A stretch of 61,983 nucleotides of DNA from Prosthecobacter debontii (GCA_945870855.1 CAMBTP010000013.1:1-61983), one strand, 5' to 3'. Counted from the first letter of the stretch, positions 52,217 to 61,927 are shown. The notes: generated from the letters alone by a model not told the origin. Translations and numbers: made by a program.

Positions 52217-53644
52217 TCAAAGAACCGCAGACGCGCCCGGATACCACGCTGGCAAAACCTTCGGCTCGTCCTCTAAGCATTTCAGGATATCCGCCGGGAC
52301 GTGGCTCTTATGCGCGATGACGGTGTAAACATGTTCCGAAAACCAACTATCGCTTAGAGTCCAAAGACCATTCTTGCCTTTTTTGTCCCCCCAACTGTTT
52401 TCGACCAGCCATTTCTGCGGCGAGCCGTCTGAGGAGAGGTCCATTCCAATCAAAGCCATCGCGTGATTCGATGCCCCGGCGTAGAAGCGGGTGCGCTGCG
52501 CCTTCGTCATGTTCAGCTCAATCCCGAACAAGCTGCCGTAATCGAAAAGATCAATCGCCATCAAGCCGTGCTCGGTGGATTGGTCGAAGCTCATGTTCGC
52601 GGCGAACCAAAGCGGTTGGTTGGCGAGGATGGAGGCCTTCGCGATCTCCTTCATCATGTCAGTGCCCACGTTCACGAAATCCATGCATTTCTTGCCAATC
52701 ATATTGCGGGCGCGATCAAAGCAGTAATGCTGGTTCAGTTCGTTATGCGGATCGTTATATAGGCAAACGTAATCGCCCAGAGCCGAGCCGACGTATTTCT
52801 CGTAAAACGACAGCGGAGTGTGCGTCTCCACTGCGCTCAGCCCTTGATCTTCCACACTCACAGAATCCTCGGACTCCGCTTTTTTTTCCGCATCCTTGCG
52901 GAGCCGGAAACGCCACTCGAACTCCACGGGCGGCTTGCCCAAATTGATCGCAAGGAAACGGTAAACCCCCTTCAAGGCCAAGGCTTTCTCGGCACGCAGA
53001 GCATCCAGATCGGCACCGTCCTCATAAAGCTCCATCATCCGAGCGGCATGGCGACGCAGAAGCCGACCCAGAATCTCATTGAGCGTCTTGGTATCGGAAC
53101 TCGATTTCGTCTCCGGCATCGCAGAAAGAGGCGCTACGCCATATTTACCCACCAGAGCTGTGAGGAAATTCCACCAGCCGCCCTCCTCTGGAGAGTGCTT
53201 GTTCACAATCTCCCAGTCGCGATCCATGAAATCCACGCCACGCAGCTCGATGACCGATTCGAGATAAAGGTTGGACTTCTCCATCTTGTCCCAGAACTGG
53301 AGATATGCCGTGGAAAACTCGAACGACTCCATCTTGTGCTCGCGCATGATATGCGGACGCAGTGTGTTGAGCCCTGCGAACATCCAGCAGCGTCCGGATT
53401 GCTTCTGGTCTGTCACGCCCTCCTGCTTGATCCGGTGGCTGAAGAGTCCGTCTTGGCCCCGCACCGCATCGCGATTCAGCGCCAGTGCGTCAATGAAGTT
53501 ATTCGTCACCGCGTTGTGCAATGCTTTATCCTCGCACCCCATCACATATCCCTCACGAAGATCCTTGAGAAACTCCGGAGTCAGCACTCCTTGGGTTACT
53601 TCGGCTTTGAGTGCATCGGCATGCGTCAATACGTAGGGTGTCAT
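52217..53644 (-). CDS. pepC: Aminopeptidase C / bleomycin hydrolase (peptidase C1B)
   Basis: Cytoplasmic papain-fold aminopeptidase, 475 residues, no signal peptide. Catalytic triad visible: Cys86 in QKQSGRCWMFAGLN, His in ASNHAMALIGMD and Asn in LVENSWGD. In this family the C-terminus blocks the cleft and confers aminopeptidase activity; here it ends ...PGASAVL. A charged insert (KKAESEDSVSVEDQ) lies near residue 255. Monocistronic. Confidence 0.93.
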   Translation of the reverse strand: MTPYVLTHADALKAEVTQGVLTPEFLKDLREGYVMGCEDKALHNAVTNNFIDALALNRDAVRGQDGLFSHRIKQEGVTDQKQSGRCWMFAGLNTLRPHIMREHKMESFEFSTAYLQFWDKMEKSNLYLESVIELRGVDFMDRDWEIVNKHSPEEGGWWNFLTALVGKYGVAPLSAMPETKSSSDTKTLNEILGRLLRRHAARMMELYEDGADLDALRAEKALALKGVYRFLAINLGKPPVEFEWRFRLRKDAEKKAESEDSVSVEDQGLSAVETHTPLSFYEKYVGSALGDYVCLYNDPHNELNQHYCFDRARNMIGKKCMDFVNVGTDMMKEIAKASILANQPLWFAANMSFDQSTEHGLMAIDLFDYGSLFGIELNMTKAQRTRFYAGASNHAMALIGMDLSSDGSPQKWLVENSWGDKKGKNGLWTLSDSWFSEHVYTVIAHKSHVPADILKCLEDEPKVLPAWYPGASAVL

Positions 53645-53875
53645 TGCTGTGCTTTAAAATACCGGACTCCGGCAGGCGTAGGGTATGGCGCAAAACGTTC
53701 ATCTGTCGATGTTGTAATCTATGTTCTCGGAATGCTACAGCAGCCGATAGGAATCCAAGTCCAGTTCCACCGAAAAACGTAATCCGCCACGCGTTTCTGC
53801 GACAACAAAGGGTATGGGTTTCATATAGCTCGAATTACCGATTGCAAGCTGCCGAGCCAGAGACAAACTTCATTC

Positions 53876-54679
53876 ATGCGCAAGAATGAAAGCACAGGGA
53901 AAGCTGACGGCGGTTTCAAGTGGCTGGCGGCGGCACTGAGCTTCGCCGTATTGTGCGTCCAGCCGCTGACGGCCGAGGAAGCACCCGAGAAAACGGCGGC
54001 TGAAAAAGTTCCTGCGGATCTCGCCGGAAAAATCCGTGCCATTTTTCCTGGCATTACGATCAACACGGAAGAGCGCTTTGTGGATGTGCAGGCGGTGGTG
54101 TGTCTTGCCAAGGGCTATCTGGAGGTGATCGCCTGCGCGAAAGACAGCAGGGAACACGAGTCCATCGTCATGGTGGAAGCGAAGCCGAGCCACATTCATG
54201 CCTCCCTGCTTTTGATCGGCGCCCAACCAGGAAATCCCGCCATGCGCAAGCCGAGCAACGAAGAGGGCACGCGCTGGTTAGATATCCCACCGAGTGGACA
54301 AGCGGTGAAGATCACGCTGCTGGTGCCGGACGAAAAAGGTGTGATGACCGAGCGCCCGATCAGCGATTTCCTCTCCCCGTCCGACGACGAATCAAGTCTT
54401 TCCGATGCTGACAAAGCTGAGGAGAAATTTCCGGATTCATTCCTCTTTGCGGGTTCCCACACACATCAAGAAGGCGAGACAAAAACCTACATCGCCGATG
54501 TGAACGGCAACGTGATCTCCATTTCCACCTTCGGGGATGAGGTGCTGTGCTTGTCAGGCAATCACGCGCAGGAAAATCACGCGCTCGCCTGGCAGATCAA
54601 TACGGACAACATCCCGGATCTTGGCACCAAAGTGACCCTCCGCCTCCGCCCTAAGGTAGCGCCGGAAAAAAAAGAGTAG
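53876..54679 (+). CDS. YdjY-domain protein, exported
   Basis: A 267-residue protein with an N-terminal membrane helix or signal peptide (WLAAALSFAVLCVQPLTA). The YdjY-like domain follows: EERFVDVQAVVCLAKGYLEV, IACAKDSREHESIVMVEAKP and SHIHASLLLIGAQPGNP. Frequent in PVC bacteria, usually periplasmic, with no known activity. Flanked by about 230 bases of non-coding DNA before it and a cloverleaf repeat after it. Confidence 0.85.
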   Translation: MRKNESTGKADGGFKWLAAALSFAVLCVQPLTAEEAPEKTAAEKVPADLAGKIRAIFPGITINTEERFVDVQAVVCLAKGYLEVIACAKDSREHESIVMVEAKPSHIHASLLLIGAQPGNPAMRKPSNEEGTRWLDIPPSGQAVKITLLVPDEKGVMTERPISDFLSPSDDESSLSDADKAEEKFPDSFLFAGSHTHQEGETKTYIADVNGNVISISTFGDEVLCLSGNHAQENHALAWQINTDNIPDLGTKVTLRLRPKVAPEKKE

Positions 54680-54737
54680 GCGTTTCCGTTTTACCTCCCA
54701 TGCAGTGCCTAGCTAGGAGTCCGATTGCATCTCTGAT

Positions 54738-54819
54738 TTGGAGTGCTCGGACATATCCGAGCTTTGCATGGGGCGACATGTCACCCCATACAAAGCGGTG
54801 TCTTGCCACCGCACTCCAA
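54738..54819. repeat. Cloverleaf palindromic repeat
   Basis: The outer stem TTGGAGTGC/GCACTCCAA (54738-54746, 54811-54819) encloses three hairpins: CTCGGA/TCCGAG; CTTTG-ATGGGG paired with CCCCAT-CAAAG around GACATGTC; and CGGTG/CACCG. The arrangement is a four-way junction like a tRNA outline, but there are no tRNA sequence signatures. It lies between the YdjY gene and the convergent hydrolase gene. Confidence 0.8.
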
Positions 54820-54823
54820 GGCT

Positions 54824-56185
54824 TCAGATGATGTGCTCGACGCCTGGCTCGGGGATGATGATTTCCACGCCGGGGAGGCGGGTTTGGAGTTCTTGTTTGA
54901 ACCAGGCCATGGCGCCGTCATCGCCGTGGACGAGGAAAATTTTCTTCGGTTTCACGCTGACGGCGTAATTGGCGATGGCGTCGCGGGTGGAGTGGCCAGA
55001 GAAATCGAAGATACGCACCTCGCAGTTCAGCGGGACGGCGGGGTATGCAGGATCGAGTAGCACTTTATCGCCGGGCTGCGCCGCGCGGATGCGACCGCCG
55101 GGGGTTTCGGAATCCGCGTAGCCGACGAAGAATAGGCCGTGCTTCTTATTTTCCAGAACGCCCTGCCGCGCGAAGTTGTTGGAGACGGTTTTCTCCGACA
55201 TCATACCGCTGGAGAGGGCGTAGATGCAGCCGTTGTGGAAAGGGATCGGGCCAACGCGTTTTTTGTTCCCGCCGGCGAGTTCCATATCGGTAAGAAATTT
55301 AAAGCCGCGGCGGTTACGACGGGAGACGTCGCTGAACTTGTCGTAAATCGTGGTCATCTTGGTGCTCAGCCCGCCGATGTAGATGGGGGCTTTCGCGTTG
55401 ATGAGCCCCTCTTCCTTGAAGCGCTGGAGCATGGCGAGGACTTCCTGGGTTTTCCCCATTGCGAAGACCGGCACCAGCGCCGAGCCGCCGCGTTTCAGCA
55501 CGCCGTCAATCGCCGCAGCGAACTCGTTTTCCTCAGCGAGACGCGAGTAATCCGCGCGCCGCGCCTGCTCGCCGCGTGTGGTCTCCACGATCAGCACATC
55601 GATCTCGCCCTCGGGGAAGACCGCGCCTTTCTGGATCGTGCTGTCCTCGAAATTCACATCGCCGGTGTAGAAAACCTTTTTCCCCTCCGCCTCGAACATC
55701 ACGCCGACTGAGCCCATGATGTGTCCCGCATCGAAGAACTCGGCGGTGACTTTTCCGCCCAGATCCACGGGAAATTTACTGCCCACTCTCATGGTCTCGA
55801 AGCGTCCTTTCATGCGGTCGAGCTGGCCGTGGTGGAAAAACGGATACTCCGTGATACCTAGCTCGGTGCGCTTCGATTCCATTACGTTGACCGAGTTGTG
55901 GAGCATCGCGAGGGACAGCTCCGCGGCCTCTGGGGAAATGAAAATCCGTGCGTTTTCCTGCCGCTCGGCGAGCACCGGCAAGGTGCCGACGTGGTCGAGG
56001 TGTGAGTGGGTCACGAAAATGGCTTCCGCCGTGTCGTCGCCGATGAGTTCGTAGCGCGGCTGCGCGGTGAGCCCCTCCTCTTTTGGATGCATCCCGGCAT
56101 CGAGCACCATTCTGACCCCGGCGGCATCCAACGAATACGAATTCGCCCCGATCCCCACATCCCTGCACAAGCTTTTAAAAACCAT
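54824..56185 (-). CDS. Beta-CASP metallo-beta-lactamase hydrolase
   Basis: A 453-residue enzyme of the MBL/beta-CASP family acting on RNA (CPSF73/RNase-like). Metal motif VTHSHLDH at 59-65, GHIMGSVGVMFEAEGKKVFY, TGDVNFED, and the beta-CASP block LVPVFAMGKTQEVLAMLQRF, ending with FSGHSTRDAI and VHGDDGAM. A nuclease role in RNA processing is likely by family. No neighbouring operon partner. Confidence 0.9.
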   Translation of the reverse strand: MVFKSLCRDVGIGANSYSLDAAGVRMVLDAGMHPKEEGLTAQPRYELIGDDTAEAIFVTHSHLDHVGTLPVLAERQENARIFISPEAAELSLAMLHNSVNVMESKRTELGITEYPFFHHGQLDRMKGRFETMRVGSKFPVDLGGKVTAEFFDAGHIMGSVGVMFEAEGKKVFYTGDVNFEDSTIQKGAVFPEGEIDVLIVETTRGEQARRADYSRLAEENEFAAAIDGVLKRGGSALVPVFAMGKTQEVLAMLQRFKEEGLINAKAPIYIGGLSTKMTTIYDKFSDVSRRNRRGFKFLTDMELAGGNKKRVGPIPFHNGCIYALSSGMMSEKTVSNNFARQGVLENKKHGLFFVGYADSETPGGRIRAAQPGDKVLLDPAYPAVPLNCEVRIFDFSGHSTRDAIANYAVSVKPKKIFLVHGDDGAMAWFKQELQTRLPGVEIIIPEPGVEHII

Positions 56186-56229
56186 TTATGGACGGAGAGT
56201 CTGCGATACACGGCGGCGTGTCAACCTAT

Positions 56230-56314
56230 GGAGAGCCGCGCCTTTGGCCGGCTTGTTTGGTTCATGGAAAGCCCTTAGTGAGTCGGAAGAAGCCGGCCGG
56301 AGGCGCGGCTCTCC
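56230..56314. repeat. Inverted-repeat element between the hydrolase and asnS
   Basis: 25-bp arms at 56230-56254 and 56290-56314 pair with two mismatches; the shared outer part is GGAGAGCCGCGCC and the inner part GGCCGGCTT. About 35 nt separate them. It lies upstream of the hydrolase start and just after the asnS stop, both on the minus strand, so it may act as an asnS 3' hairpin. Confidence 0.75.
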
Positions 56315-56329
56315 AGGAGGCTTGGCACC

Positions 56330-57685
56330 TCAGAACTCGCAATGCCCCGGTGTCCTTGGGAACGGGATCACATCACGGATGTTGGGCGTGCCCGTGACGA
56401 ACATCAGCAGGCGCTCGAAGCCCAGGCCGAAGCCCGCGTGCGGCACCGTGCCGTATTTCCGCAGATCCGCATACCAGCTGTAGGCCTCGGGATCGATGTG
56501 GTGGTGCTTGAAATTTTCCAGAAGAACATCGTAGCGCTCTTCCCGCTGGGAGCCGCCGATGATCTCGCCGATGCCGGGGACGAGCAGATCCATTGCGGTA
56601 ACGGTTTTGTCGTCGTCGTTGAGGCGCATGTAGAAGGGTTTGATCTCCTTCGGGTAGTTAAAAACAGTGGTCGGCTGCTTGAAATACTCTTCCGTGAGCC
56701 AGCGCTCGTGCTCGGACTGGAGGTTCAAGCCGTATGCGACGGGGTATTGGAAAGTTTTTCCTGATCCTTCTAACAGCTTAACCGCATCCGTATAGGAAAT
56801 GCGCTGGAAGGGCTTCTCAACGACGTGTTGCAGGCGCTCGCGGAGGGTTTTATCGACGAATTTTTCGAAAATCGCGAGATCTGGATCGGCGAGGGCTTCG
56901 GTGACGAGGAATTTGATCATTTCCTCGGCGCAATCCATATCGCCCGCGAGGTCGCAGAAGGCCATCTCTGGCTCGACCATCCAGAACTCGGCAGCGTGGC
57001 GAGAGGTGTTGGAATTTTCCGCGCGGAAGGTGGGGCCGAAGGTGTAGATGTTCGAGAGGGCGCAGGCGAAGGTCTCGCCCTCGAGCTGGCCGGAGACGGT
57101 GAGGTAGGCGCGCTTGCCGAAAAAGTCCTCGGTATGCTTGGAGATTTTCTCATCCGGTAGGGTGGTGACGCGGAACATCTCCCCCGCCCCCTCGCAATCG
57201 CTCGCCGTGATGATGGGCGTGTGGACATGGATGAAATCGCGCTCTTGGAAAAAGCGATGGATCGCGTGGGACATGCGCGAGCGGAGGCGGAAAGTCGCGC
57301 CATAGAGATTCGTGCGCGGGCGGAGATGGGCGATGGAGCGCAGGAACTCCGGCGTGTGGCCTTTTTTTTGGAGTGGGTAATCCTCGGGCGCGGTGCCGAG
57401 GAGCTTGATCGATGCGGCCTGCATTTCCCAATCCTGCCCCTGAGCGGGTGATGGGATCAATTTTCCCGAAACGGACACCGACGCGCCGGTGGTCATGCTG
57501 TGGATGTCCTCGTATCCCGGAACCCCCGCGTCCGCCACGATCTGTAAATTGCCGAGGCACGAGCCGTCGTTCAGCTCAATGAAAGAGAAGGCCTTCGAGT
57601 CCCGCCGGGTCCGCACCCAGCCGGCGATTTCCAGTGAATCAGTTCCCTCTTTGCGGGCAAGGACGTGTTTGATGAGCGTGCGCAT
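56330..57685 (-). CDS. asnS: Asparaginyl-tRNA synthetase
   Basis: Charges tRNA-Asn. The product is 451 residues. N-terminal OB-fold anticodon-binding domain ([20 protein letters not shown]), [20 protein letters not shown], class II motif 2 [20 protein letters not shown] and motif 3 [15 protein letters not shown], ending [16 protein letters not shown], which distinguishes AsnRS from AspRS. Presence of asnS indicates direct Asn-tRNA formation. A heptad tract precedes it. Confidence 0.96.
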   Translation of the reverse strand: MRTLIKHVLARKEGTDSLEIAGWVRTRRDSKAFSFIELNDGSCLGNLQIVADAGVPGYEDIHSMTTGASVSVSGKLIPSPAQGQDWEMQAASIKLLGTAPEDYPLQKKGHTPEFLRSIAHLRPRTNLYGATFRLRSRMSHAIHRFFQERDFIHVHTPIITASDCEGAGEMFRVTTLPDEKISKHTEDFFGKRAYLTVSGQLEGETFACALSNIYTFGPTFRAENSNTSRHAAEFWMVEPEMAFCDLAGDMDCAEEMIKFLVTEALADPDLAIFEKFVDKTLRERLQHVVEKPFQRISYTDAVKLLEGSGKTFQYPVAYGLNLQSEHERWLTEEYFKQPTTVFNYPKEIKPFYMRLNDDDKTVTAMDLLVPGIGEIIGGSQREERYDVLLENFKHHHIDPEAYSWYADLRKYGTVPHAGFGLGFERLLMFVTGTPNIRDVIPFPRTPGHCEF

Positions 57686-57695
57686 GGGCGGACAT

Positions 57696-57726
57696 TAAAT
57701 TTCAAACTTCAAACTTCAACTCTCAA
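57696..57726. repeat. Heptad AT-rich tract before asnS
   Basis: Minus strand: head CCTCTTCCTTGAGA, then GTTGAA GTTTGAA GTTTGAA ATTT, about 10 bases before the start codon. Head and units match the fusA tract closely. Confidence 0.75.
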
Positions 57727-57891
57727 GGAAGAGGCTTTGCGCCAATTCACTAAAAAGGGTTGAACGCGGTAATCCCTTGGATACCCGAAAAATCGCCGAC
57801 GTTTTCCGTCAGAATAAGAGGTATGTCCTCCCGACATGCCGACAGGCGGTGCTTGCAAAGGCGGGATGGGGGGCTAAGTTCCCCTCAACCG

Positions 57892-58728
57892 ATGAAGCGC
57901 TTTACCTTCCCTATCGCCTTACTTTTGTGCGGCGTCCTCACCGCCTCCGCGCAGGAGGCTGCCGAGGCGGCTGCTCCCGTGAAAGAAACCAATTTCCTCG
58001 AAATCATCGCAGGCGGCGGATGGATGATGTATCCTCTTACGCTTTTCTCTGTGGTCACCGTGGTGCTTATCCTGCTTTACCTGCTAACGATACGACGCAA
58101 CGCCGTGGTGAGCGATCAGTTCATGATCGCCGCCGAGGAGATGATCCGCAAGCGCGACTACCGCGGCCTCATCGCATACTGCCACCGTCAGAACCAATCA
58201 ATGGCTCGCGTGGCTCAGAAAACTCTTGATTTCCTTACAAAATACCCCGGAGCCGCCTTCGCCGACGTGCGCGAGGTGGCGCAGGCAGAAGGCTCCCGCC
58301 AAGCCAGCCTGCTCTACTCACGCGTCAGCTACCTCGCCGACATCGGAGCCATCGCGCCAATGGTCGGCTTGCTCGGCACCGTGCTCGGCATGATGAAATC
58401 CCTGCTCACTATCGCCCAGGGCGAGGTCGAAGGCGTACGCCAGATGAACCTCGCCGAGGGTGTTTCCGAAGCGCTCATCACCACCTCCGCCGGCCTTGTC
58501 ATTGCCATCCCAGCACTGTTTTTCTATGCCATCTTCCGCGCGCGAGTGGAGAAATACGTAGCCGAACTGGAGGCTGCGGCCACCCATTTTATGGCACTGC
58601 TGAATACCCAAGTAGAGTATCAGAAACAGAGCGATCCCTACGCCCCATCCCGCCGCGTTCCTGAGGATTACGCGATACCCGCTCCTTCGCCCCTCGGCGG
58701 CGAACGTCCAGATCTCCATGGAATTTAA
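57892..58728 (+). CDS. exbB: MotA/TolQ/ExbB proton-channel protein
   Basis: Inner-membrane motor subunit, 278 residues. Signal-like first segment (FPIALLLCGVLTASAQ), then helices FSVVTVVLILLYLLTI, IGAIAPMVGLLGTVLGMM and LITTSAGLVIAIPALFFYAI, the last two being the conserved ExbB pair. Couples proton flow to TonB-type transport or to cell-envelope work. A longer in-frame start 132 bases upstream has no family support. Followed by exbD after 12 bases. Confidence 0.9.
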   Translation: MKRFTFPIALLLCGVLTASAQEAAEAAAPVKETNFLEIIAGGGWMMYPLTLFSVVTVVLILLYLLTIRRNAVVSDQFMIAAEEMIRKRDYRGLIAYCHRQNQSMARVAQKTLDFLTKYPGAAFADVREVAQAEGSRQASLLYSRVSYLADIGAIAPMVGLLGTVLGMMKSLLTIAQGEVEGVRQMNLAEGVSEALITTSAGLVIAIPALFFYAIFRARVEKYVAELEAAATHFMALLNTQVEYQKQSDPYAPSRRVPEDYAIPAPSPLGGERPDLHGI

Positions 58729-58740
58729 GGCTTTTTTCCA

Positions 58741-59160
58741 ATGAAATTCTCCAGCAGGAAACCGGAACCCTCCAGGCTGCAGCTGACAGCGATGATCGAC
58801 ATCCTGCTGCTGCTGCTCATTTTCTTTATCGTAAGCCATCAATACACGAATTCCGAAACGGAGCTCTCCGTCTCCGTCCCCACCGCCAAGGAAGGCGCGG
58901 ATCCCTCACGCCAAAAGGGAGAAATCTACATCAATATCCTTTCCGACGGCTCCATCAAGGTCGAGGGCAACGTGGTCGATCTACCGGCGTTGTTGGAAAA
59001 ACTTTCCTCCATCGCCATGCAATACGAGAACCAGCCAGTCCGGATTCGCGGCGACGGCGGGGTGCCTTACCAGCGCATCGTCGAGGTCATCGATACCTGC
59101 CAGAAGGCAGGAATATGGAACATCTCCTTCGCCACGCAAAAGCCCGCGCCATCGAAGTGA
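58741..59160 (+). CDS. exbD: ExbD/TolR family protein
   Basis: A 139-residue partner of ExbB with one N-terminal helix (MIDILLLLLIFFIVSH, carrying the functional Asp) and a periplasmic domain (VRIRGDGGVPYQRIVEVIDT). No tonB gene is in view; a TPR protein follows instead, which suggests a dedicated envelope machine in place of generic TonB. Confidence 0.92.
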   Translation: MKFSSRKPEPSRLQLTAMIDILLLLLIFFIVSHQYTNSETELSVSVPTAKEGADPSRQKGEIYINILSDGSIKVEGNVVDLPALLEKLSSIAMQYENQPVRIRGDGGVPYQRIVEVIDTCQKAGIWNISFATQKPAPSK

Positions 59161-59204
59161 TTCCGTTGGTAAATCCCTATCCTCGTCCCGAAACTCCCGG
59201 TATC

Positions 59205-61574
59205 GTGAAAGCATTTCCGCTCCTTTTCCTATTCCTCGCCCTGCCCGCCACCGCGCAGCCGCCCCGCGCCGGCATCGTCCCGGAGGATCTTCGCGCTGAT
59301 GCCGGGAACGATTTCTTCGCGCGCGGGAAAAACCTCTTCGATACCGCGCAGGCCAGCGTTGATTTCGAAGCGCGCCGCGATCTCTATCTCCGCTCGGCGG
59401 ATATTTTTTCCGAATACATCAATCAATTCCCCAACCACGCTAACACCGAGGCCGCGTGGTGGTATCTCGGCAGCAGTTTCTACCAAGCCGGCCTGATCGA
59501 TGACGCGAAGCGCTGCTTCAGCACCCTGCTGACTCGCTTCGGCAAGGGGAAATACGCCGCCGCCGCCGCTTACACCCTCGCCGCCGACCACTACAACAAG
59601 CGCGAATACGCCTTCGCCGCCCCGCTTTTCGAACGCTTCGCCGCAAACGCCGCAAAACCCGGCGACAAGCCCAAAGGTAACCTCTTTGCAGGCAACTGCT
59701 ACCGCCTCCTCGGCCGCGACAACGAGGCCATCACCGCATACAAACGTGTTGTCGGCGATCCCGAAGGCGCCCTCTACAAAGCCCAAGCGCAAACCGAGGT
59801 CGGCAAGCTCACCCTCAAGTCCGGCAAGCCATTGGAGGCTCTCGATATGTTCCGCGCCGTCGCCGACTCCACCGCCATACCGAAACAACGCGGCGATGCC
59901 GCCCTCCACGCCGCCATCGCCGCCATCAAACTCGGCGAGACCGAAATGGCCGAGAAATACCTCCGCATCATCCTCAATGGGCAGGGCATGGAGGAATTCC
60001 GCCCCGACGCGCAAACCGCGCTGATGGAGAATTTTTACGCGAAGAAAGACTACACTGCGGTGCTCGATATTTTCCGCAAGAGCACCCTCAAAAGCGAGGG
60101 CGAGAAAGAGGCTTTCCGCCTCATGATCGCCGCCCGCGCCATGATGAAAATCGACCGCCCTGCCGAGGCCAGCGAGCAGTTCCGCGAGATCGAGCGCCTC
60201 GTCAAACCCGAGAACGACCTTGCCTTCCAGGCCTCTTACTACCGGCTCAACTGCTTCTTCCAGATCGAGGGTAAACACGTCGTCGATCAGGTCGATGCCT
60301 TCCTCCAGATCTACGAGAAATTCCACTCCAACGACACCCGCATCCACACCGCGATGCTGATGAAAGCGGAGACGCTCTTTGCAGAAAACAAGACCGCCGA
60401 TGCCGCAAAAACGTATTCGAAAATCGACCCCACCCTCCTCAGTGATACGAACCGCCCCGGCTTCCTCTACCAGCGTGGATGGTGCCTCGCCGAGGCAGGC
60501 GATGCCCAAGGTGCGATCCGCTCCTTGACAGATTTTCTCACAAAATATCCGGACGACAAACGGAGCCACCCCGCCCTCGCCAAGCGCGCCAAGGCCTACG
60601 CCGAGATCGGCGAGTCCGCCAAAGCCGTCGCCGATTACGACCGCCTCACCACCGACAAAACTGCGCCAGACGATCTCCTCGCCCTCGCCTGGCTGGAATC
60701 CGCCCGCACCCGCCGCAAGGAAGGCAACATCGAGAACATGCTCGTCCGCTACAAAGGCCTGCTAGAAAAAGTCGATGATCTCACAGACAACCTTAAGGCA
60801 GAGGCAAACTACTTTATTGGCTGGGGCATGGTGAAAACTAACCAACCCAAAGAGTCCGCCCCTTTCCTCAACACCGCCCGCGAACTCCGCGCTGAGGCCT
60901 ACGCCAAGCACGCCGGCCTGCTCCTCGCACTCTCTCACTTCTCCGCCCAGGATCCAAAAAGCCTCGCCGCCGAGATCGACCTCGCCATCAAAGGCAAATA
61001 CATCGATGACGTCCCCCAGCAGGCCGTCCAGTGGGCGGGCATGCAGGCCTACAACGCCGGTGACTACGAGGCCGCTGCCCGTTTCCTGGAAATCGTCGCC
61101 AACCCCGACGAGCCCCGCACCACCCAGAAAGAAGTCTGGCGCTACCTCGCCAAGGCTCTCATCGAAATCGACAAATTTACCGAGGCGCTCCCCGCCATCA
61201 CAAATCTCCTCGACGTCGAAGACACCCCCGCCTGGAAAGCCGACGCCATCCTCGATCGCGCCCGCGCCCTCCATGGCCTCAAGCGCTTTGTCGAAGCCCG
61301 AAAATCAGCCGACGAAGCCCTCGCTCTCCGTCCCCAAGGCCGCACATCCGCCTACCTCCGCGTCGTCTCCGGCGATCTCTACGTCGAGGAAAACAACCTC
61401 AGCCAAGCGGCCGCTGATTACCTCTACGTGATCAATTTCCACGAAGACGCCGACCTCAAGCCGCTCGCAATTCACAAATACATCGGCGTGCTCGAAAAAC
61501 AGGGCAAAGCCGACGAGGCCGCGAAGTTCAAAGCGAAACTCACCACCGAGTTCCCAAATTGGAAGACTCCGTGA
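59205..61574 (+). CDS. Exported tetratricopeptide-repeat protein
   Basis: About 789 residues with a signal peptide (FPLLFLFLALPATAQ) and many TPR-like helical pairs (e.g. TEAAWWYLGSSFYQAGLIDD, KGNLFAGNCYRLLGRDNEAI, AWKADAILDRARALHGLKRF). The GTG at 59205 gives a good signal peptide; an ATG 90 bases earlier overlaps exbD. Likely a periplasmic scaffold working with ExbBD, a gene order recurrent in PVC bacteria. No enzymatic motif seen. Confidence 0.85.
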   Translation: MKAFPLLFLFLALPATAQPPRAGIVPEDLRADAGNDFFARGKNLFDTAQASVDFEARRDLYLRSADIFSEYINQFPNHANTEAAWWYLGSSFYQAGLIDDAKRCFSTLLTRFGKGKYAAAAAYTLAADHYNKREYAFAAPLFERFAANAAKPGDKPKGNLFAGNCYRLLGRDNEAITAYKRVVGDPEGALYKAQAQTEVGKLTLKSGKPLEALDMFRAVADSTAIPKQRGDAALHAAIAAIKLGETEMAEKYLRIILNGQGMEEFRPDAQTALMENFYAKKDYTAVLDIFRKSTLKSEGEKEAFRLMIAARAMMKIDRPAEASEQFREIERLVKPENDLAFQASYYRLNCFFQIEGKHVVDQVDAFLQIYEKFHSNDTRIHTAMLMKAETLFAENKTADAAKTYSKIDPTLLSDTNRPGFLYQRGWCLAEAGDAQGAIRSLTDFLTKYPDDKRSHPALAKRAKAYAEIGESAKAVADYDRLTTDKTAPDDLLALAWLESARTRRKEGNIENMLVRYKGLLEKVDDLTDNLKAEANYFIGWGMVKTNQPKESAPFLNTARELRAEAYAKHAGLLLALSHFSAQDPKSLAAEIDLAIKGKYIDDVPQQAVQWAGMQAYNAGDYEAAARFLEIVANPDEPRTTQKEVWRYLAKALIEIDKFTEALPAITNLLDVEDTPAWKADAILDRARALHGLKRFVEARKSADEALALRPQGRTSAYLRVVSGDLYVEENNLSQAAADYLYVINFHEDADLKPLAIHKYIGVLEKQGKADEAAKFKAKLTTEFPNWKTP

Positions 61575-61625
61575 GGTGCGGAAAGGCTTGCGAATCAAAT
61601 GACCGGCGGATAATTTACCGATCTT

Positions 61626-61808
61626 ATGAACCTTCTTGATCGTATCACCGTGGAGCCGGGGAAATGTGGCGGACGTCCATGCATACGCGGCTACCGACTG
61701 CGCGTTAGCGATGTGCTGGATCTCATTGCCTCCGGCGCGACCAACGCTGAGATTCTGGAGGATTATCCTTTCCTGGAAGCGGATGACATCACCGCCGCGC
61801 TCCGCTAG
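61626..61808 (+). CDS. DUF433 antitoxin-like protein, C-terminally truncated
   Basis: A 60-residue protein with the DUF433 pattern RITVEPGKCGGRPCIRGYRL, VSDVLDLIASGATNAEILED and YPFLEADDITAALR. Family members usually continue for about 15-20 more residues (AALxYAAR...), and the partner PIN-like toxin gene normally follows. Here a stop comes straight after AALR and REP-like repeat copy 2 begins, so the gene end and the toxin appear to have been lost. Confidence 0.8.
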   Translation: MNLLDRITVEPGKCGGRPCIRGYRLRVSDVLDLIASGATNAEILEDYPFLEADDITAALR

Positions 61809-61813
61809 ACCGT

Positions 61814-61927
61814 CTGCCAAAAGTCCTTGCGCATATCCATGCCGCCGGAGGCTTTTGACTGCTGCGGTTCTCATCCGCAGCTTTTTGGGTTCGTGATGGA
61901 AAAACGAAGTACCCCGGTAGCAACCCG
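61814..61927 (-). repeat. REP-like repeat, copy 2
   Basis: Reverse-complement counterpart of 464-583, including the GCTGCGG/CCGCAGC hairpin and the remnant coding tail PKVLAHIHAAGGF. It starts within six bases of the DUF433 stop. Confidence 0.75.

Noticed and set aside
54738..54819. tRNA gene
   Set aside because: Cloverleaf outline only; no T-loop GTTCGAxTC, no CCA end, stems and loops of wrong size.
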